DNA of 64,000 bases from Diaphorobacter aerolatus (GCF_014489535.1 NZ_CP060783.1:4299501-4363500), one strand, 5' to 3'. Positions 1 through 10,471 are shown, counted from the stretch's first letter. A program made the numbers and translations. The notes: generated by a model not told the origin, from the sequence alone.

Positions 1-468
1 CGTAGCCGGGACGATGAAAACCAGCACGCCGCCGTATTGCAGCAGCGAGAGCGTGCGCTGGTAGAACAGCTTTTCAAGGCGGGCACGGCCCTGGCCCTGA
101 TAGCCGATGTTGCCGTTGACGTCCTTGGACAGGTCCCCATACGGCGGGTTGAGCCAGAGCAGCCCGAAGGACTGCTTGGAGACCATCGTGTCCATCAGGT
201 CCGCGTGCAGGCAGTGATCGACCAGGCCGCGGGCATGGCGCGCCCGCTCCGCGTCGAACTCGACGGCGAACGCCTTTGCCTGCTCGCGCCCGAGGGCATG
301 GGCGGCTTCGGCGATCGCCACGCCTTCGCCGGCGCAGGGATCGAGGATGCACATCGGCCCGTCGCTGGGCATCAGTGCGTTGAGCGCTCTTTCGAGCGTG
401 GGTTCGTCGGTCGGGAAATATCCGTTCTTGACGAAATTGCGGGCGAGCCGCGGGAACATGAGGGCCAT
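1..468 (-). CDS. DUF6094-type SAM-dependent DNA methyltransferase, partial at window edge
   Basis: The start is inside the window and the C-terminus lies beyond base 1. The protein shows a SAM-binding motif DPCAGEG (about residues 43-49) and an amino-methyltransferase NPPY motif (about 107-110), so it probably methylates adenine or cytosine in DNA. DUF6094 methyltransferases are typical of ICEclc/PFGI-1-type elements, where they may guard transferred DNA against restriction; that role is inferred. The ATG at 468 follows an AGGAGA ribosome site. Near base 6 the frame breaks (VPG expected, one G missing), like many other breaks in this window. It is the last gene of the leftward ICE cluster visible here. 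Confidence 0.5.
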   Translation of the reverse strand, partial: MALMFPRLARNFVKNGYFPTDEPTLERALNALMPSDGPMCILDPCAGEGVAIAEAAHALGREQAKAFAVEFDAERARHARGLVDHCLHADLMDTMVSKQSFGLLWLNPPYGDLSKDVNGNIGYQGQGRARLEKLFYQRTLSLLQYGGVLVFIVPAT

Positions 469-532
469 GGAAGTCTCCTGGTTGGCGGGGATGAAACACG
501 GAAGTACGCCAAGGCGTGCCTCCGAGGGTGGG

Positions 533-1180
533 TCAAGCCGCTACCGCTTCCGGCGTCCAAATCTTGGCCGGATACGGATAGGCGGTGAGCGCGTCGCTGC
601 GGATCAGGGAGCCGAGCGCCAGGGTCAGCGCCGGCACGTCGATGGCGAGCCGATGGCCTTCCAGCGGCCCGAGGGCGAACGGAAGGCGGGCCAGCATCTC
701 GCGGGTTTGCAGCAGTTCCAGCACGGTCTCGCGCCAGTGATCGAGCAGCGGCAACGGGCAGGTGTCCCGCACCAGCATCCACAGGCGGTCAAGCCTGTGG
801 GCGCTGTCGCGTGGCAGCAGTGCCAATGCGCTGGCGTTGGCCTTGTCGGGCTTGACGCAGCGCCGGTCGAACAGCCACACGTTGGACAGCGAGCCGAACA
901 GCGTCCGCCGGTACGCGCGCGTGATGCGCTTTTCCAGGCGATCGACGTTGCCGATGAATACCGGGACGCTGCCGCCCTGGTCGGTGATGACGTGGAACTG
1001 GTCCAGTCCCTGCTCGTCGCGCCCGAGGGTCAGGCGAGCGAGGAACTGCTGGACGGCGGTGTCCCGCGCCCAGATGGACAGGAAGATCAGGTTGCCCTGG
1101 TCATCGCCGACGCAGGCGTCGGCCATCACGTCCGGGCATTCGTCGATGCGGTACAGCGTGGAAGAAGTGTTTGCGGGCAT
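533..1180 (-). CDS. conserved ICE hypothetical protein, 215 aa
   Basis: Leftward gene between the DUF6094 methyltransferase and an 86-aa ORF. No catalytic motif, signal peptide or membrane segment is visible. The N-terminus (MPANTSSTLYRIDECPDVMAD) is followed by a region rich in hydrophobic beta-like stretches, with a basic middle part. I do not recognise a family. Its place in the cluster, the codon use and the short leader resemble its neighbours, which supports a real ICE gene. Function unknown. Confidence 0.5.
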   Translation of the reverse strand: MPANTSSTLYRIDECPDVMADACVGDDQGNLIFLSIWARDTAVQQFLARLTLGRDEQGLDQFHVITDQGGSVPVFIGNVDRLEKRITRAYRRTLFGSLSNVWLFDRRCVKPDKANASALALLPRDSAHRLDRLWMLVRDTCPLPLLDHWRETVLELLQTREMLARLPFALGPLEGHRLAIDVPALTLALGSLIRSDALTAYPYPAKIWTPEAVAA

Positions 1181-1255
1181 GGTGGTGTCCTCGGATGAAC
1201 GGGAACAGCACCGCCCGCTGGGCAAGTACTGCCCCAGGGGGTGGAAGAAAACCGC

Positions 1256-1516
1256 TCAGTCCGGCTCGAACTGCCGGGTGTGCGGGTTGAAGTGAAGCGG
1301 CTCGTCCGCCGAAGTGATCGGCGTGAAGCCTTCCAGGTAGATGTTGTTGAGGTACTGGTCGCGGTAGGTCAGTGCCTGCCGTGCCTGGTCCTCGGTGAGG
1401 CCGTTGTCGATGAAGTACGCCAGCATTTCCTCGTCGGAGGACACTTCGTCGTTGGACAAACTCCCTTCAACGAGTGCCAGCAACGAGGGCGGAAGCGTTG
1501 CCAGGATCGGGTCCAT
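1256..1516 (-). CDS. small acidic ICE hypothetical protein, 86 aa
   Basis: Starts at the ATG at 1516 behind GAGGAACC. The protein is acidic and probably mostly helical (MDPILATLPPSLLALVEGSL at the N-terminus), with no Cys or His cluster. It lies 16 bp downstream of the DUF6927 gene on the same strand, so the two are probably cotranscribed. Small acidic proteins in this part of such elements are sometimes DNA mimics or antirestriction factors, but nothing specific here shows that. Family not recognised. Confidence 0.5.
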   Translation of the reverse strand: MDPILATLPPSLLALVEGSLSNDEVSSDEEMLAYFIDNGLTEDQARQALTYRDQYLNNIYLEGFTPITSADEPLHFNPHTRQFEPD

Positions 1517-1532
1517 GTCGGTTCCTCCTGGC

Positions 1533-1940
1533 TCAGGCCATCGACGCCGCGGCGGATGCCGCGGATGCCGTGGGTGTGCGCCGCCGGGCGTGGTAGGCGC
1601 GAACGCCTGCACGCCAGTCGGCGGACTGCTCCGGTGCGAGGTCCAGATAGGACAGCGGGCACGTGTAGTAGTACGGGTGCATGGACTCGTCCAAGGACTT
1701 GTAGCCCCACTGGCCGCCGCTTCGTTCAAGCAGATCGCAGCGGATGTAGCGCAGGGACTGGCCCGGTGCGAGATCACGATGCACGCCTTCGACCTTGGCG
1801 GTCACTTCGGCGACGGACCACAGCACGTTGCCGCGCAGGGTGTGAGCGATGACCTTGACGCTGGCGCGCTCGGTCTCTTGCGGTGCGATCAGTTCCGCGA
1901 TCAGTTCGGACCGCGATTGGTTTGAGAAATACCAGCCCAT
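1533..1940 (-). CDS. DUF6927-like ICE protein, 135 aa
   Basis: The N-terminus MGWYFSNQSRSELIAELI and the later CDLLERSGGQWGYKSLDES match my memory of the DUF6927 family, which is common in plasmids and ICEs and has no known function. The Ala/Thr-rich C-terminal tail is low complexity. Start at 1940 behind GAGGAGG. The leader upstream (1941-2043) holds a GCCGCA/TGCGGC hairpin and a CCCC/GGGG hairpin, as before several other genes of the cluster. Family assignment moderately sure, function unknown. Confidence 0.5.
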   Translation of the reverse strand: MGWYFSNQSRSELIAELIAPQETERASVKVIAHTLRGNVLWSVAEVTAKVEGVHRDLAPGQSLRYIRCDLLERSGGQWGYKSLDESMHPYYYTCPLSYLDLAPEQSADWRAGVRAYHARRRTPTASAASAAASMA

Positions 1941-2043
1941 GAGAGGCCTCCTCGAAAAGTTGAGCTGAAGGCCTCCCCGTGGGGAAGAACCCCAGCGGGT
2001 GATGGAATGCCGCATCTGCGGCGAAGGAACCTATGCGTCGCCC

Positions 2044-2385
2044 TCAATCCCAGTCGTCATCGTCTCGATCACAACCGGCCGGGCAGTAGCCGAACTCGAT
2101 CCCGTGCGAGCAATAGCCATGCTCCGCATTCCAGTCCTGGGTTTCCTGCCGTTCGGCAGGTGTTGCGTAGTCCCATTCCTGGGCCGCGATTTCGAGAGCC
2201 TGAGCACGTTGCTCATCCGGCAAACGATTGGCCTGTGCGTCGATCGCCGAACTGAAGAGCGTCACGTAGTGGTCGTAGGACAAGCCGCAACCGCGCTGGG
2301 CGTGTGCGGCGGCCGCTTTGCAAAGGTCCCGCCACGCGGGTTCATCCAGCGTTGAACGCGGGGTATCGCAAGCGATGGTGGACAT
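2044..2385 (-). CDS. ICE hypothetical protein with Cys/His-rich acidic tail, 113 aa
   Basis: Mostly helical protein ending in a short Cys/His cluster (YCSHGIEFGYCPAGC) and an acidic tail DRDDDDWD. Two CxxxxC-like spacings with His could bind zinc. Start at 2385 behind GGAGGTC. It sits between DUF3275 and DUF6927 genes in the leftward ICE cluster and has its own hairpin-bearing leader (2386-2480). I do not recognise the family. Confidence 0.5.
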   Translation of the reverse strand: MSTIACDTPRSTLDEPAWRDLCKAAAAHAQRGCGLSYDHYVTLFSSAIDAQANRLPDEQRAQALEIAAQEWDYATPAERQETQDWNAEHGYCSHGIEFGYCPAGCDRDDDDWD

Positions 2386-2479
2386 GATGGAGACCTCCAG
2401 AAAATGGCCAGGGCCTCCCCCGCATGGGAAAGGAACCCCGGCGGGTGGATGAAGAACACCGCGCATGCGGCGTCTGCGA

Positions 2480-3167
2480 TCACGCAGGTTTTGGTTCGGC
2501 CTGGCGGCTCCACTCCTGCGTCTTGAAGTCCAGCGCGTAGCCCAGCTCGCCCAGGCGGGCGATCTGCGCGCGCAGGGTGCGGCGGTCGATGGTCGAATCC
2601 AGTTTCACGGACTCGCCCAGCGGCCACAGCAGGCCGAAGAGCGCGGCGTCACCGTCTTCGGTGCTGCCGGGGGCAGCGGCCGTAGCAGGCGGTGGCGCAT
2701 CCACGCCGAAGGGCGTGGTATCGACCAGCGGGTCCGCGGACGCCTGCACGGGTGCGGGCTTGGCGGGCCTGGACGCTTTGGTGGGCTTGGCCGGCGTTGC
2801 CGCAGGCTGCGCCCCTTGCTCTTCATCGAGCGGATCGACGTCCTGGGTGGCGAAGCTGCGGGCTTCGTCGCGGCTGAGTTTGTCGATGCCGTTGAGCGTC
2901 ATGCCGTCGAGGCTGGCACGGATCTCGAACCGCATGCCGCCGCCGACCGGATAGGACTTCGGGAAGATGTACCTGATGATGAATTCCCCGTCGTACTTGC
3001 CTTCGGGTACTGCTCCAGCTCCGGGTCTTTGACCTCGAAAGTACCGAGGTGCGTCGCGAGGCGGCCAACCGTGAACGGGCCGTTCTTGCCGCGGATGGTA
3101 CGCAGCGTGAGCTGGCCGGGACGACGATGGGCGCAACAGATTTCTCGGAAGCCGATGGGGTTGCCAT
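2480..3167 (-). CDS. DUF3275 family ICE protein, two frame breaks
   Basis: The typical DUF3275 segments are present but in different frames: an N-terminal part with TIRGKNGPFTVGRLATHLGT, a core with GKYDGEFIIRYIFPKSYPVG, and a long Pro/Ala-rich linker before a C-terminal helical part. Joining them needs one extra base near 3122 (CCCGGG expected, CCCGG present) and one near 3004 (TACCCCGAA expected, TACCCGAA present). Start at 3167 behind AGGAGAACC. The N-terminal half may bind nucleic acid, which would suit a mobile element, but this is a guess. DUF3275 genes typically neighbour DUF932 genes in this ICE family. Confidence 0.5.
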
Positions 3168-3261
3168 GATGGTTCTCCTGATGATGAATGACGGGCCGCC
3201 GACGGCACCCGGTGGATGAGAGGAAATGGCCTCGCCCGAGGTGGGCGAGGTCCGCGTGGCA

Positions 3262-4089
3262 TCACGCCTTGAGCTGGCGCATGCCTTCGGCCAGCAGCCA
3301 CAACGCCCGGTTCAGGCGCAGGTTCTGGTCGATGCCTTGCACCGGACGGGTGCGCTGATTGCGGCCGTTGGCCGTGCGTCCGTTCAGGCCCCCTTTGACT
3401 AGGTTCTCCTGGACGCGGTTGAAGACGGCCCACAGGTCGTTCTTGCGGTCGTCCCATCGCCGAGGGGCCAGCAGTTGGCTCTCGGTGACAGGCGTGGACT
3501 TGGCCGGATCGTCGTACTTGAGTGCGAGCGCAGAGTTCGCAAAGACCTCCGCTTCGCCCTCATCGAGGGTGATGGTGCGCATCGCATCGCGCGCGTTATG
3601 CACGCGCTCGAAACCTTCGAGGACTCCGTAGGCACCTTCGATCACCTGGCTGGCCACGTCGCCCTTGTGGGGAACGCGGATGTCTGCGGTGGTGTCACCG
3701 CAAACCAGGCCGTTGTGGCAGACGAACCGGAACATGCCGGCGAGCATCTGATAGCTGCTCGTGCCGTCATGGCTGTTGAGCAGGATGATCTCGTTCGCCT
3801 CGTCGCCGTTGATCTGGCTTGCATGGCGAAGTCGGATGAGGTGCTTCGTGTACTCGCGCCGGTCTTCGTTGCGCACGCGCGTCTGACACACCATGAAGGG
3901 CTCGAAGCCCTCCTGGCGCAGCTTGGTCAGCACGGTCGAGGTCGGTATGTAGGCATACCGATCGGACCGGCTCCCATGTGGAGCGTCGGCGAAGATCGAC
4001 GGAACGACGGCACGAATGCGGTCGTCCGAGAGTGGGCGATCAGAGCGCAGGATCGGGGATTGCGGAGCAAAGCGGGATACCAGAGACAT
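3262..4089 (-). CDS. DUF932 phage/plasmid-like protein
   Basis: 275-aa protein beginning MSLVSRFAPQSPILRSDRPL, of the DUF932/TIGR03299 phage-plasmid-like family. Conserved segments include VCHNGLVCG and the following region with ADIRVPHKGD. Members occur in ICEs, plasmids and phages; their role is not established. I chose the ATG at 4089 because it follows AAAGGAGAT; a longer reading frame upstream runs through a GC-rich hairpin leader (CCGCGTGG/CCACGCGG at about 4109-4136). Complete and unbroken. Confidence 0.5.
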   Translation of the reverse strand: MSLVSRFAPQSPILRSDRPLSDDRIRAVVPSIFADAPHGSRSDRYAYIPTSTVLTKLRQEGFEPFMVCQTRVRNEDRREYTKHLIRLRHASQINGDEANEIILLNSHDGTSSYQMLAGMFRFVCHNGLVCGDTTADIRVPHKGDVASQVIEGAYGVLEGFERVHNARDAMRTITLDEGEAEVFANSALALKYDDPAKSTPVTESQLLAPRRWDDRKNDLWAVFNRVQENLVKGGLNGRTANGRNQRTRPVQGIDQNLRLNRALWLLAEGMRQLKA

Positions 4090-4232
4090 GGCTGATCTCC
4101 TTTGAGAAATTCGACAACCGCGTGGCCGTGAGACCACGCGGAACTCGGGGATGAAATGCGCAAGCACGCGTCCTGGGACGCGGCGTACGTGGGGAGGAAA
4201 AGCGACAAGGCCCCGTGAGAGGCCGTGCCGGA

Positions 4233-5138
4233 TCAGAACGAAGCAGCCAATGCCGGCTCCTGCTCCTGGACTTGCGCCTCGGGCTCGCGCTCGGCGGGCT
4301 CGGTGGCCGTGTCGATGGCATCGTCGGCTTCGGACGCGGATGCGTCTTCGGCCGGCGGCGCCTCGGCTTGCGCCTGGCTCGTCGGATAGACCTGGGTGCC
4401 GTCGATCTTGATGAGACCGATGTGGACCAGCGTCGATTCCAGGCTGGCGGCCGGTTCCCCGGCGTGCTCACCCTTGGTGCGGATGTACGGATCGATCTTC
4501 ATGTCGTTCAGACGGAAGGCGATCAGCACCTTGCGGTCACCCTCGACGGCCTGAACGCACCGGCGAACCAGGTGCTCGGCTTCCGGGGTGGCGACGATGG
4601 TGTCGAAGTACCGATACTCCGGTTCATCGACAGGCCCGGCCAGTGCCGCGACGGTGCAAGAGAGGAACGAGTCGCCAGCTTTTGGGGTGACGTCCTTCAC
4701 ACGATTGAGATAGCCGATGCCGCGGGTGATCAACTCGTGCTGCTCGATCGAAGCCAGTTCGGCCCGGTCGATCAGTTCGGCCTTGAGCAGTCGCGCCTTG
4801 AGGGACGCGGCGGCCTGACCCTTCTGCTCACCCTTGTCGCGGATGTACACATCGCCCCACAGGTCACCGAGGCGAAAGCGCACCAGCGGGCGCTGCTTGG
4901 GATCGTCAACGCCGATGTAGCGCTGAACGAGCTTCTTGGCCTCGGCACCCGAGACCTTGACGTCGAAGTAGCGGTAGCTGGGGTCCCGGGCGGGGCCGAC
5001 CAGCGCGGCGATGGTGCATGCCAGGAAAGGCTGCGCACGGCGGCCGCCCCGGACGGGCACTTCACGGACACGCTGGATGTAGCCGATGCCCGAGGTGTGG
5101 AGGTCGAAATACGATTTCTCGTTGGACGTGGTGTTCAT
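4233..5138 (-). CDS. DUF3577 (STY4534-like) ICE protein with tandem domains
   Basis: 302-aa protein made of two copies of a DUF3577 domain, roughly residues 8-125 and 130-245. Each copy contains the series GIGY-hydrophobic-NRV/QRV, FL-(A/S)CT-AAL-GP, YRYFD and a final AAS-LK/ES segment. A Glu/Ala-rich acidic tail follows. Single-domain DUF3577 proteins are common in ICEs, and the tandem arrangement looks like an internal duplication. The domain resembles single-strand DNA-binding proteins in general build, but that link is only an inference. Start at 5138 behind GGAGATTC. Upstream lie its hairpin leader and element A. Confidence 0.5.
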   Translation of the reverse strand: MNTTSNEKSYFDLHTSGIGYIQRVREVPVRGGRRAQPFLACTIAALVGPARDPSYRYFDVKVSGAEAKKLVQRYIGVDDPKQRPLVRFRLGDLWGDVYIRDKGEQKGQAAASLKARLLKAELIDRAELASIEQHELITRGIGYLNRVKDVTPKAGDSFLSCTVAALAGPVDEPEYRYFDTIVATPEAEHLVRRCVQAVEGDRKVLIAFRLNDMKIDPYIRTKGEHAGEPAASLESTLVHIGLIKIDGTQVYPTSQAQAEAPPAEDASASEADDAIDTATEPAEREPEAQVQEQEPALAASF

Positions 5139-5221
5139 GGTGAATCTCCATTGGGATGAAGCGGAGACACACCGGCCCACGCATGCGGGGAAGGTGCGTG
5201 ACCCCGCGGTGGGTTGATAAG

Positions 5222-5377
5222 GCGAAAGCATCCGCCACCAGAGGCTGGTGGCCGCTCGCGGAAGGATGCGGTGCGAGCTGGCTCGGTCACGCAGTGGGAA
5301 CTGCGCCGCAACCTCGAAGACCGATGGTTGCCTGGCATGTCGCTGACGACGTCAGCAGGCATGGGGCCAGCATGGCG
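5222..5377 (-). promoter_or_regulatory. Conserved multi-hairpin element, copy A
   Basis: Read on the minus strand this has three consecutive hairpins: I (GCTGAC/GTCAGC, 5342-5356), II (GCAACC/GGTTGC, 5308-5331) and III (CGCAGT/ACTGCG, 5290-5305), then a fourth (5234-5252, GCCACCAG/CTGGTGGC) followed by GGATGCTTT. Copies B and C have the same order with compensatory base changes. It lies upstream of the DUF3577 gene, and the upstream XF1762-like gene ends 72 bp away. It may be a promoter plus structured leader RNA or a separate small RNA; see findings. Confidence 0.5.
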
Positions 5378-5448
5378 GGGCCTCGCGCGCGCGGCAGCAA
5401 TCAATCGGCACCCGGGCGCTTCCCTTTGTCCGCGCCACCCGGCGCCTG

Positions 5449-5898
5449 TCACAGGCACTTGGCGCCGCGCAGGTGCTCGGGGTATCGGCGCGCGGACGGC
5501 CGGGACGGCTCCAGGCGCCGCCACCGCGCGCGCCGATCAGCCGCCAGCCGGCGGCGCGCAGGCTGGCGCCACCTTCGTCGGGCATGGTGTAGGTGAGCAG
5601 GCGTATGTAGCCCAGCGCCCTTGCCGCCTGCCAGGCCGCGCCGTAGAGCTTGCTGCAGGCGCTGGGTGTGCCGTCGGTGCACAGCCGCGTGACTTCCAGC
5701 GTCCAGGTGCCGCGCGACCGGGCGGCCGACAATGGCCACGCCGTGGATCAGGTCGCTGTCGCTCAGCGTGACGGCCAGGGCGAACTTCGCGCCCTGGACC
5801 GGGCGGTGGTGGCGATGGTGCGACAGAACGAATGCATTGGCCGTGCGCAGCGACACCGGTAGGAGGTGCAGCCTCGGCGAGGTCGATGGCGTGTTCAT
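5449..5898 (-). CDS. XF1762-family (acetyltransferase-like) protein, frame broken
   Basis: The N-terminus (LHLLPVSLRTANAFVLSHHR) and the later pieces CTDGTPSACSKLYGAAW, ALGYIRLLTYT and GASLRAAGWRLIG are characteristic of XF1762-family proteins, which resemble GNAT acetyltransferases and are common on ICEs and plasmids. The pieces lie in different frames: the frame changes after VGRPVA (about 5710), and again near the C-terminus (about 5495). The first break may be a small deletion and not just one missing base. A nested hairpin (5903-5963) sits just before the start codon. Substrate unknown. Confidence 0.5.
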   Translation of the reverse strand: MNTPSTSPRLHLLPVSLRTANAFVLSHHRHHRPVQGAKFALAVTLSDSDLIHGVAIVGRPVARHLDAGSHAAVHRRHTQRLQQALRRGLAGGKGAGLHTPAHLHHARRRWRQPARRRLAADRRARWRRLEPSRPSARRYPEHLRGAKCL

Positions 5899-5995
5899 GC
5901 GGTTGTCTCCGGTGGCATGCCGGCGTTGTGGCCGGCGGGGCGTGCCTCGGCGGCTGGAGACAAACGCGCACGCGCGGCGATGGCGGCGGTGCGAA

Positions 5996-6019
5996 CAAAA
6001 GAAGGCCCCGATGCGGGGC
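5996..6019 (-). terminator. Rho-independent terminator after the DUF3085 gene
   Basis: On the minus strand a GCCCCG-CAT-CGGGGC hairpin is followed by CTTCTTTT. It lies about 20 bp downstream of the DUF3085 stop and upstream of the XF1762-like gene, so it separates two leftward transcription units. Confidence 0.5.
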
Positions 6020-6037
6020 TGCGAGGCGGTTGCCGCG

Positions 6038-6334
6038 TCAGGCGGGAGGCACCACTGCTAAGGACAGGTGCGTGGCGGTGGCGGAAAGCACGAGATCGTC
6101 CGCCGAGTGCTGGAGGCGCGTGAACAGGCCGTCCTTCGGGTCGAAATACTCCGCGAAGTCATCGCCGCCCAGCTCGCGGCCGGCGAGGTGCCACCAGTCA
6201 TCGAACGGGTCGGTGTCCGGGTTGCATCCGACGGCGTAGGCGAGCAGTGCCTGGCGCCCATCCGGGCGACGCTCCCCACGCTCGGCGAGGAAGTACACGC
6301 CCTGATCCTTGACCAGGACAATGCGGCACTGATT
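6038..6334 (-). pseudogene. DUF3085 gene, 3' part, split by mercury transposon
   Basis: Encodes the C-terminal part of a DUF3085-like ICE protein (VYFLAERGERRPDGRQALLA, then PFDDWWHLAGRELGGDDF). Its N-terminal part, MSLRFKGADLRPVLTEAIAN, lies at 10,266-10,327 beyond the transposon. Removing the transposon and one copy of the 5-bp target repeat restores one frame (AIAN-Q-CRIVLVKDQG). So this is a clear insertional inactivation. The function of DUF3085 proteins is not known. Confidence 0.5.
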
Positions 6335-6372
6335 GGGGACGTCTCAGAAAACGGAAAAAATCGTACGCTAAG
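6335..6372 (+). repeat. Left terminal inverted repeat of mer transposon
   Basis: 38-bp repeat that begins GGGGACGTCTCAGAAAACGG and ends CGTACGCTAAG. The tnpA stop codon (TAG, 6368-6370) overlaps it, as usual in this family. Confidence 0.5.
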
Positions 6373-7365
6373 CCGGTTGCAGCGGTCGTAGCGGCCTGAA
6401 CTTGCCCGCGCCGATCTTGGCGCTGCTGCGCCAGAGGTAATCGCCGGTCAGGTTGATGTGCTCCCAGCCCAGCGGCGACAGGTACTGCAACAGGGCGTCA
6501 TCGACAGTCTGGCCGTGACCGCGTAAGGCGTTTGAGGCCCGTTCCAGATAGACCGTGTTCCACAACACTATGGCCGCCGTCACCAGGTTGAGGCCGCTGG
6601 CCCGGTAGCGCTGCTGCTCGAAACTGCGGTCGCGGATTTCGCCCAGCCGGTTGAAGAACACGGCGCGGGCTAGCGCGTTGCGGGCTTCGCCCTTGTTCAG
6701 TCCGGCATGCACGCGGCGGCGCAGCTCGACGCTTTGCAGCCAGTCCAGGATGAACAGCGTTCGCTCGATGCGGCCCAGCTCGCGCAGCGCCACGGCCAGG
6801 CCGTTCTGGCGCGGGTAGCTGCCGAGTTTCCTGAGCATCAGCGAGGCCGTCACCGTGCCCTGCTTGATCGAGGTGGCCAGCCGCACCTTGGCGTTGATCG
6901 CCTTGCCGGACGCCTGGAACTGCTGCTGATGCTTGTGCTTGGCAGCGTTGAACAGCTTGCCCAGGATGCGGTCGTGCAGGTCGATGATTTCGTCGGTGAC
7001 GGTGGCCATGCCCTCGATGGCGAGCGCACCAGGGTCGCGTAGCGGCGCTGTGCCTCGAACTTGGCCAGATCGGCGGGCGTCATCTGGCCGCCTTCGCGGG
7101 CGATCTTGAGCAGGCGGTTCTGGTGCACCGACCGCTCGATGCCGGAAGGCAGGTCGAGCGCCTGCCAGGCTTTGAGGCGCTCGATGTGTTCGAGTATGTG
7201 GCGCGAGTTCGGCTTGACGGGCGACTGGCGCAGCCAGGCCAGCCAGGTCGTCTTGCCGTTGTCGTGGCGCTTGAGCAGATCGTCGAGGCGGTGCCGGTGG
7301 GTGGCCGACAGGGGATCGGACAAGGCCGCGTAGATGCGGCGGTTGGCGCGGCTGTAGGCGTTCAT
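6368..7365 (-). pseudogene. tnpA: Tn3-family transposase remnant (tnpA), internally deleted
   Basis: The remnant starts in the N-terminal part of a Tn3-family transposase ([15 protein letters not shown]), continues to [13 protein letters not shown], and then jumps directly to [19 protein letters not shown] near the C-terminus. The final part ([16 protein letters not shown], then [18 protein letters not shown]) is complete. From my memory of intact relatives (about 1,000 aa), the join removes roughly 490 residues, with the DDE catalytic core, in frame. The first 150 or so residues are also absent. A missing base near 7030 (GTGGCG expected, GTGCG present) breaks the remaining frame. It cannot be an active transposase. 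Confidence 0.5.
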
Positions 7366-7383
7366 CGAACACCTCCCTTTTCC

Positions 7384-9370
<1,987 letters not shown>

Positions 9371-9382
9371 GGTGATCTCCTT

Positions 9383-9732
9383 TCAGTAGAACAGCGGCAG
9401 GACGTAGGGAAACGCGAGGGCAACCAGAACCAGGGCGGCCACGATCCAGAAGATCACCTTGTAGGCAGTCCGCACTTGGGGCACGGCGCAAACGTCGCCG
9501 GGCTTGCAGGCATGGGCTGGTCGGAAGATGCTGCGCCAGGCGAAGAACAGCGCGATGAGCGCTGCGCCGATGAAGATCGGCCGATACGGCTCCAGCACGG
9601 TCAGGTTGCCGATCCACGCGCCAGAGAAGCCGAGCGCGACCAGGACAAGGGGCCGAGGCAGCAGGCCGAGGCGAGGACGGCCGCGACGCCGCCGGTCGCC
9701 AGTGCGCCGCAGCCGTTCTTGGGTTCCGACAT
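9383..9732 (-). CDS. merT: Mercuric transport protein MerT, frame broken
   Basis: Inner-membrane mercury importer, about 116 aa when reconstructed. The first helix carries the vicinal Cys pair (ASACCLGP) and a cytoplasmic loop carries the second pair region (HACKPGDVC). Three hydrophobic segments are seen. The N-terminal part (MSEPKNGCGALATGGVAAVL) and the rest (VLVALGFSGAWIGNLTVLEP) are in different frames; one C is missing in the CCCC run near 9652. Start at 9732 behind AAGGAGAACC. First gene of the merTPA operon under MerR control. Confidence 0.5.
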
Positions 9733-9767
9733 AAGGTTCTCCTTCCGGGACTTCGCTTGATGCTGTA

Positions 9768-9798
9768 ACGTTACTTCCGTAGTCAACTACGGAGTCAA
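9768..9798 (-). promoter_or_regulatory. merTPA promoter and MerR operator
   Basis: The -35 TTGACT (9793-9798) and -10 TAACGT (9768-9773) are separated by 19 bp, the long spacer typical of MerR-type promoters. The spacer holds the dyad CCGTAG-TTGA-CTACGG. MerR bound there untwists the promoter when Hg(II) is present. The divergent merR start is at 9804. Confidence 0.5.
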
Positions 9799-9803
9799 GC
9801 GCC

Positions 9804-10210
9804 ATGGAGAACGCTCAAGAGAATCTGACCATCGGGCCTTCGCCAAGGCAGCCCGGGTCAACGTGGAGACGATCCGCTTCTATCAGCTCAAGGGCTTGCT
9901 ACCCCAGCCGGAGCGGCCCTACGGTCGCATCCGCCGCTACGGGCAGGCGGACGTGGCGCGGGTGAAGTTCGTGAAGTCAGCCCAGCGCCTGGGATTCAGC
10001 CTGGATGAAGTCGGCCAGCTCCTGAAACTGGAGGACGGCACCCATTGCAGCGAGGCGGCCGAACTGGCTGCTCACCGGCTGGCCGATGTGCGCGCACGCA
10101 TGGCGGACCTCACGCGGATGGAAGAGGCCCTGTCGACGCTAGTGAGAGAGTGCAACGCGCACCATGGCAATGTTTCCTGCCCGTTGATCGCAGCTTTGCA
10201 TTGCTGCTAA
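9804..10210 (+). CDS. merR: Mercury-responsive regulator MerR, frame broken
   Basis: MerR-family activator/repressor divergent from merTPA. The helix-turn-helix region shows [19 protein letters not shown]. The three Hg-binding Cys are recognisable: [16 protein letters not shown] and NVSCPLIA. The N-terminus [11 protein letters not shown] (ATG at 9804) is joined to [11 protein letters not shown] by restoring one G near 9836 (GGGGCC expected, GGGCC present). The ATG at 9863 would delete the first recognition part, so I prefer 9804. Confidence 0.5.
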
Positions 10211-10226
10211 AGGGCCCACTTCGGCT

Positions 10227-10265
10227 CTTAGCGTACGATTTTTTTCCGTTTTCTGAGACGACCCC
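10227..10265 (-). repeat. Right terminal inverted repeat of mer transposon
   Basis: 39-bp inverse copy that begins (minus strand) GGGGTCGTCTCAGAAAACGG. It differs from the left end by A/T at position 5 and one more A in the A run. Confidence 0.5.
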
Positions 10266-10327
10266 TGATTGGCGATGGCTTCGGTCAGCACGGGGCGCAG
10301 GTCAGCGCCTTTGAATCGCAGTGACAT
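10266..10327 (-). pseudogene. DUF3085 gene, 5' part, split by mercury transposon
   Basis: Encodes MSLRFKGADLRPVLTEAIAN, and then the transposon right end interrupts it. The 3' part lies at 6038-6334. The start at 10327 follows AGGAGATTTCATCC. Upstream (10,328-10,471) is a short leader with CATCGGATG-like pairing and the CCTCC/GGAGG motif found in neighbouring leaders. Confidence 0.5.
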
Positions 10328-10471
10328 GGATGAAATCTCCTGTGTGGAAGAATGAGAAAGGCCTCCATCCGATGGGATGAAGGGCCTGTAGTGCACGCGG
10401 CCGGAACGGCTGGAACGCCGTGGCGGATGCCTCGGGTCAGCCGCAGGACCGCCCGGTTTCGCTGCGGGGCG

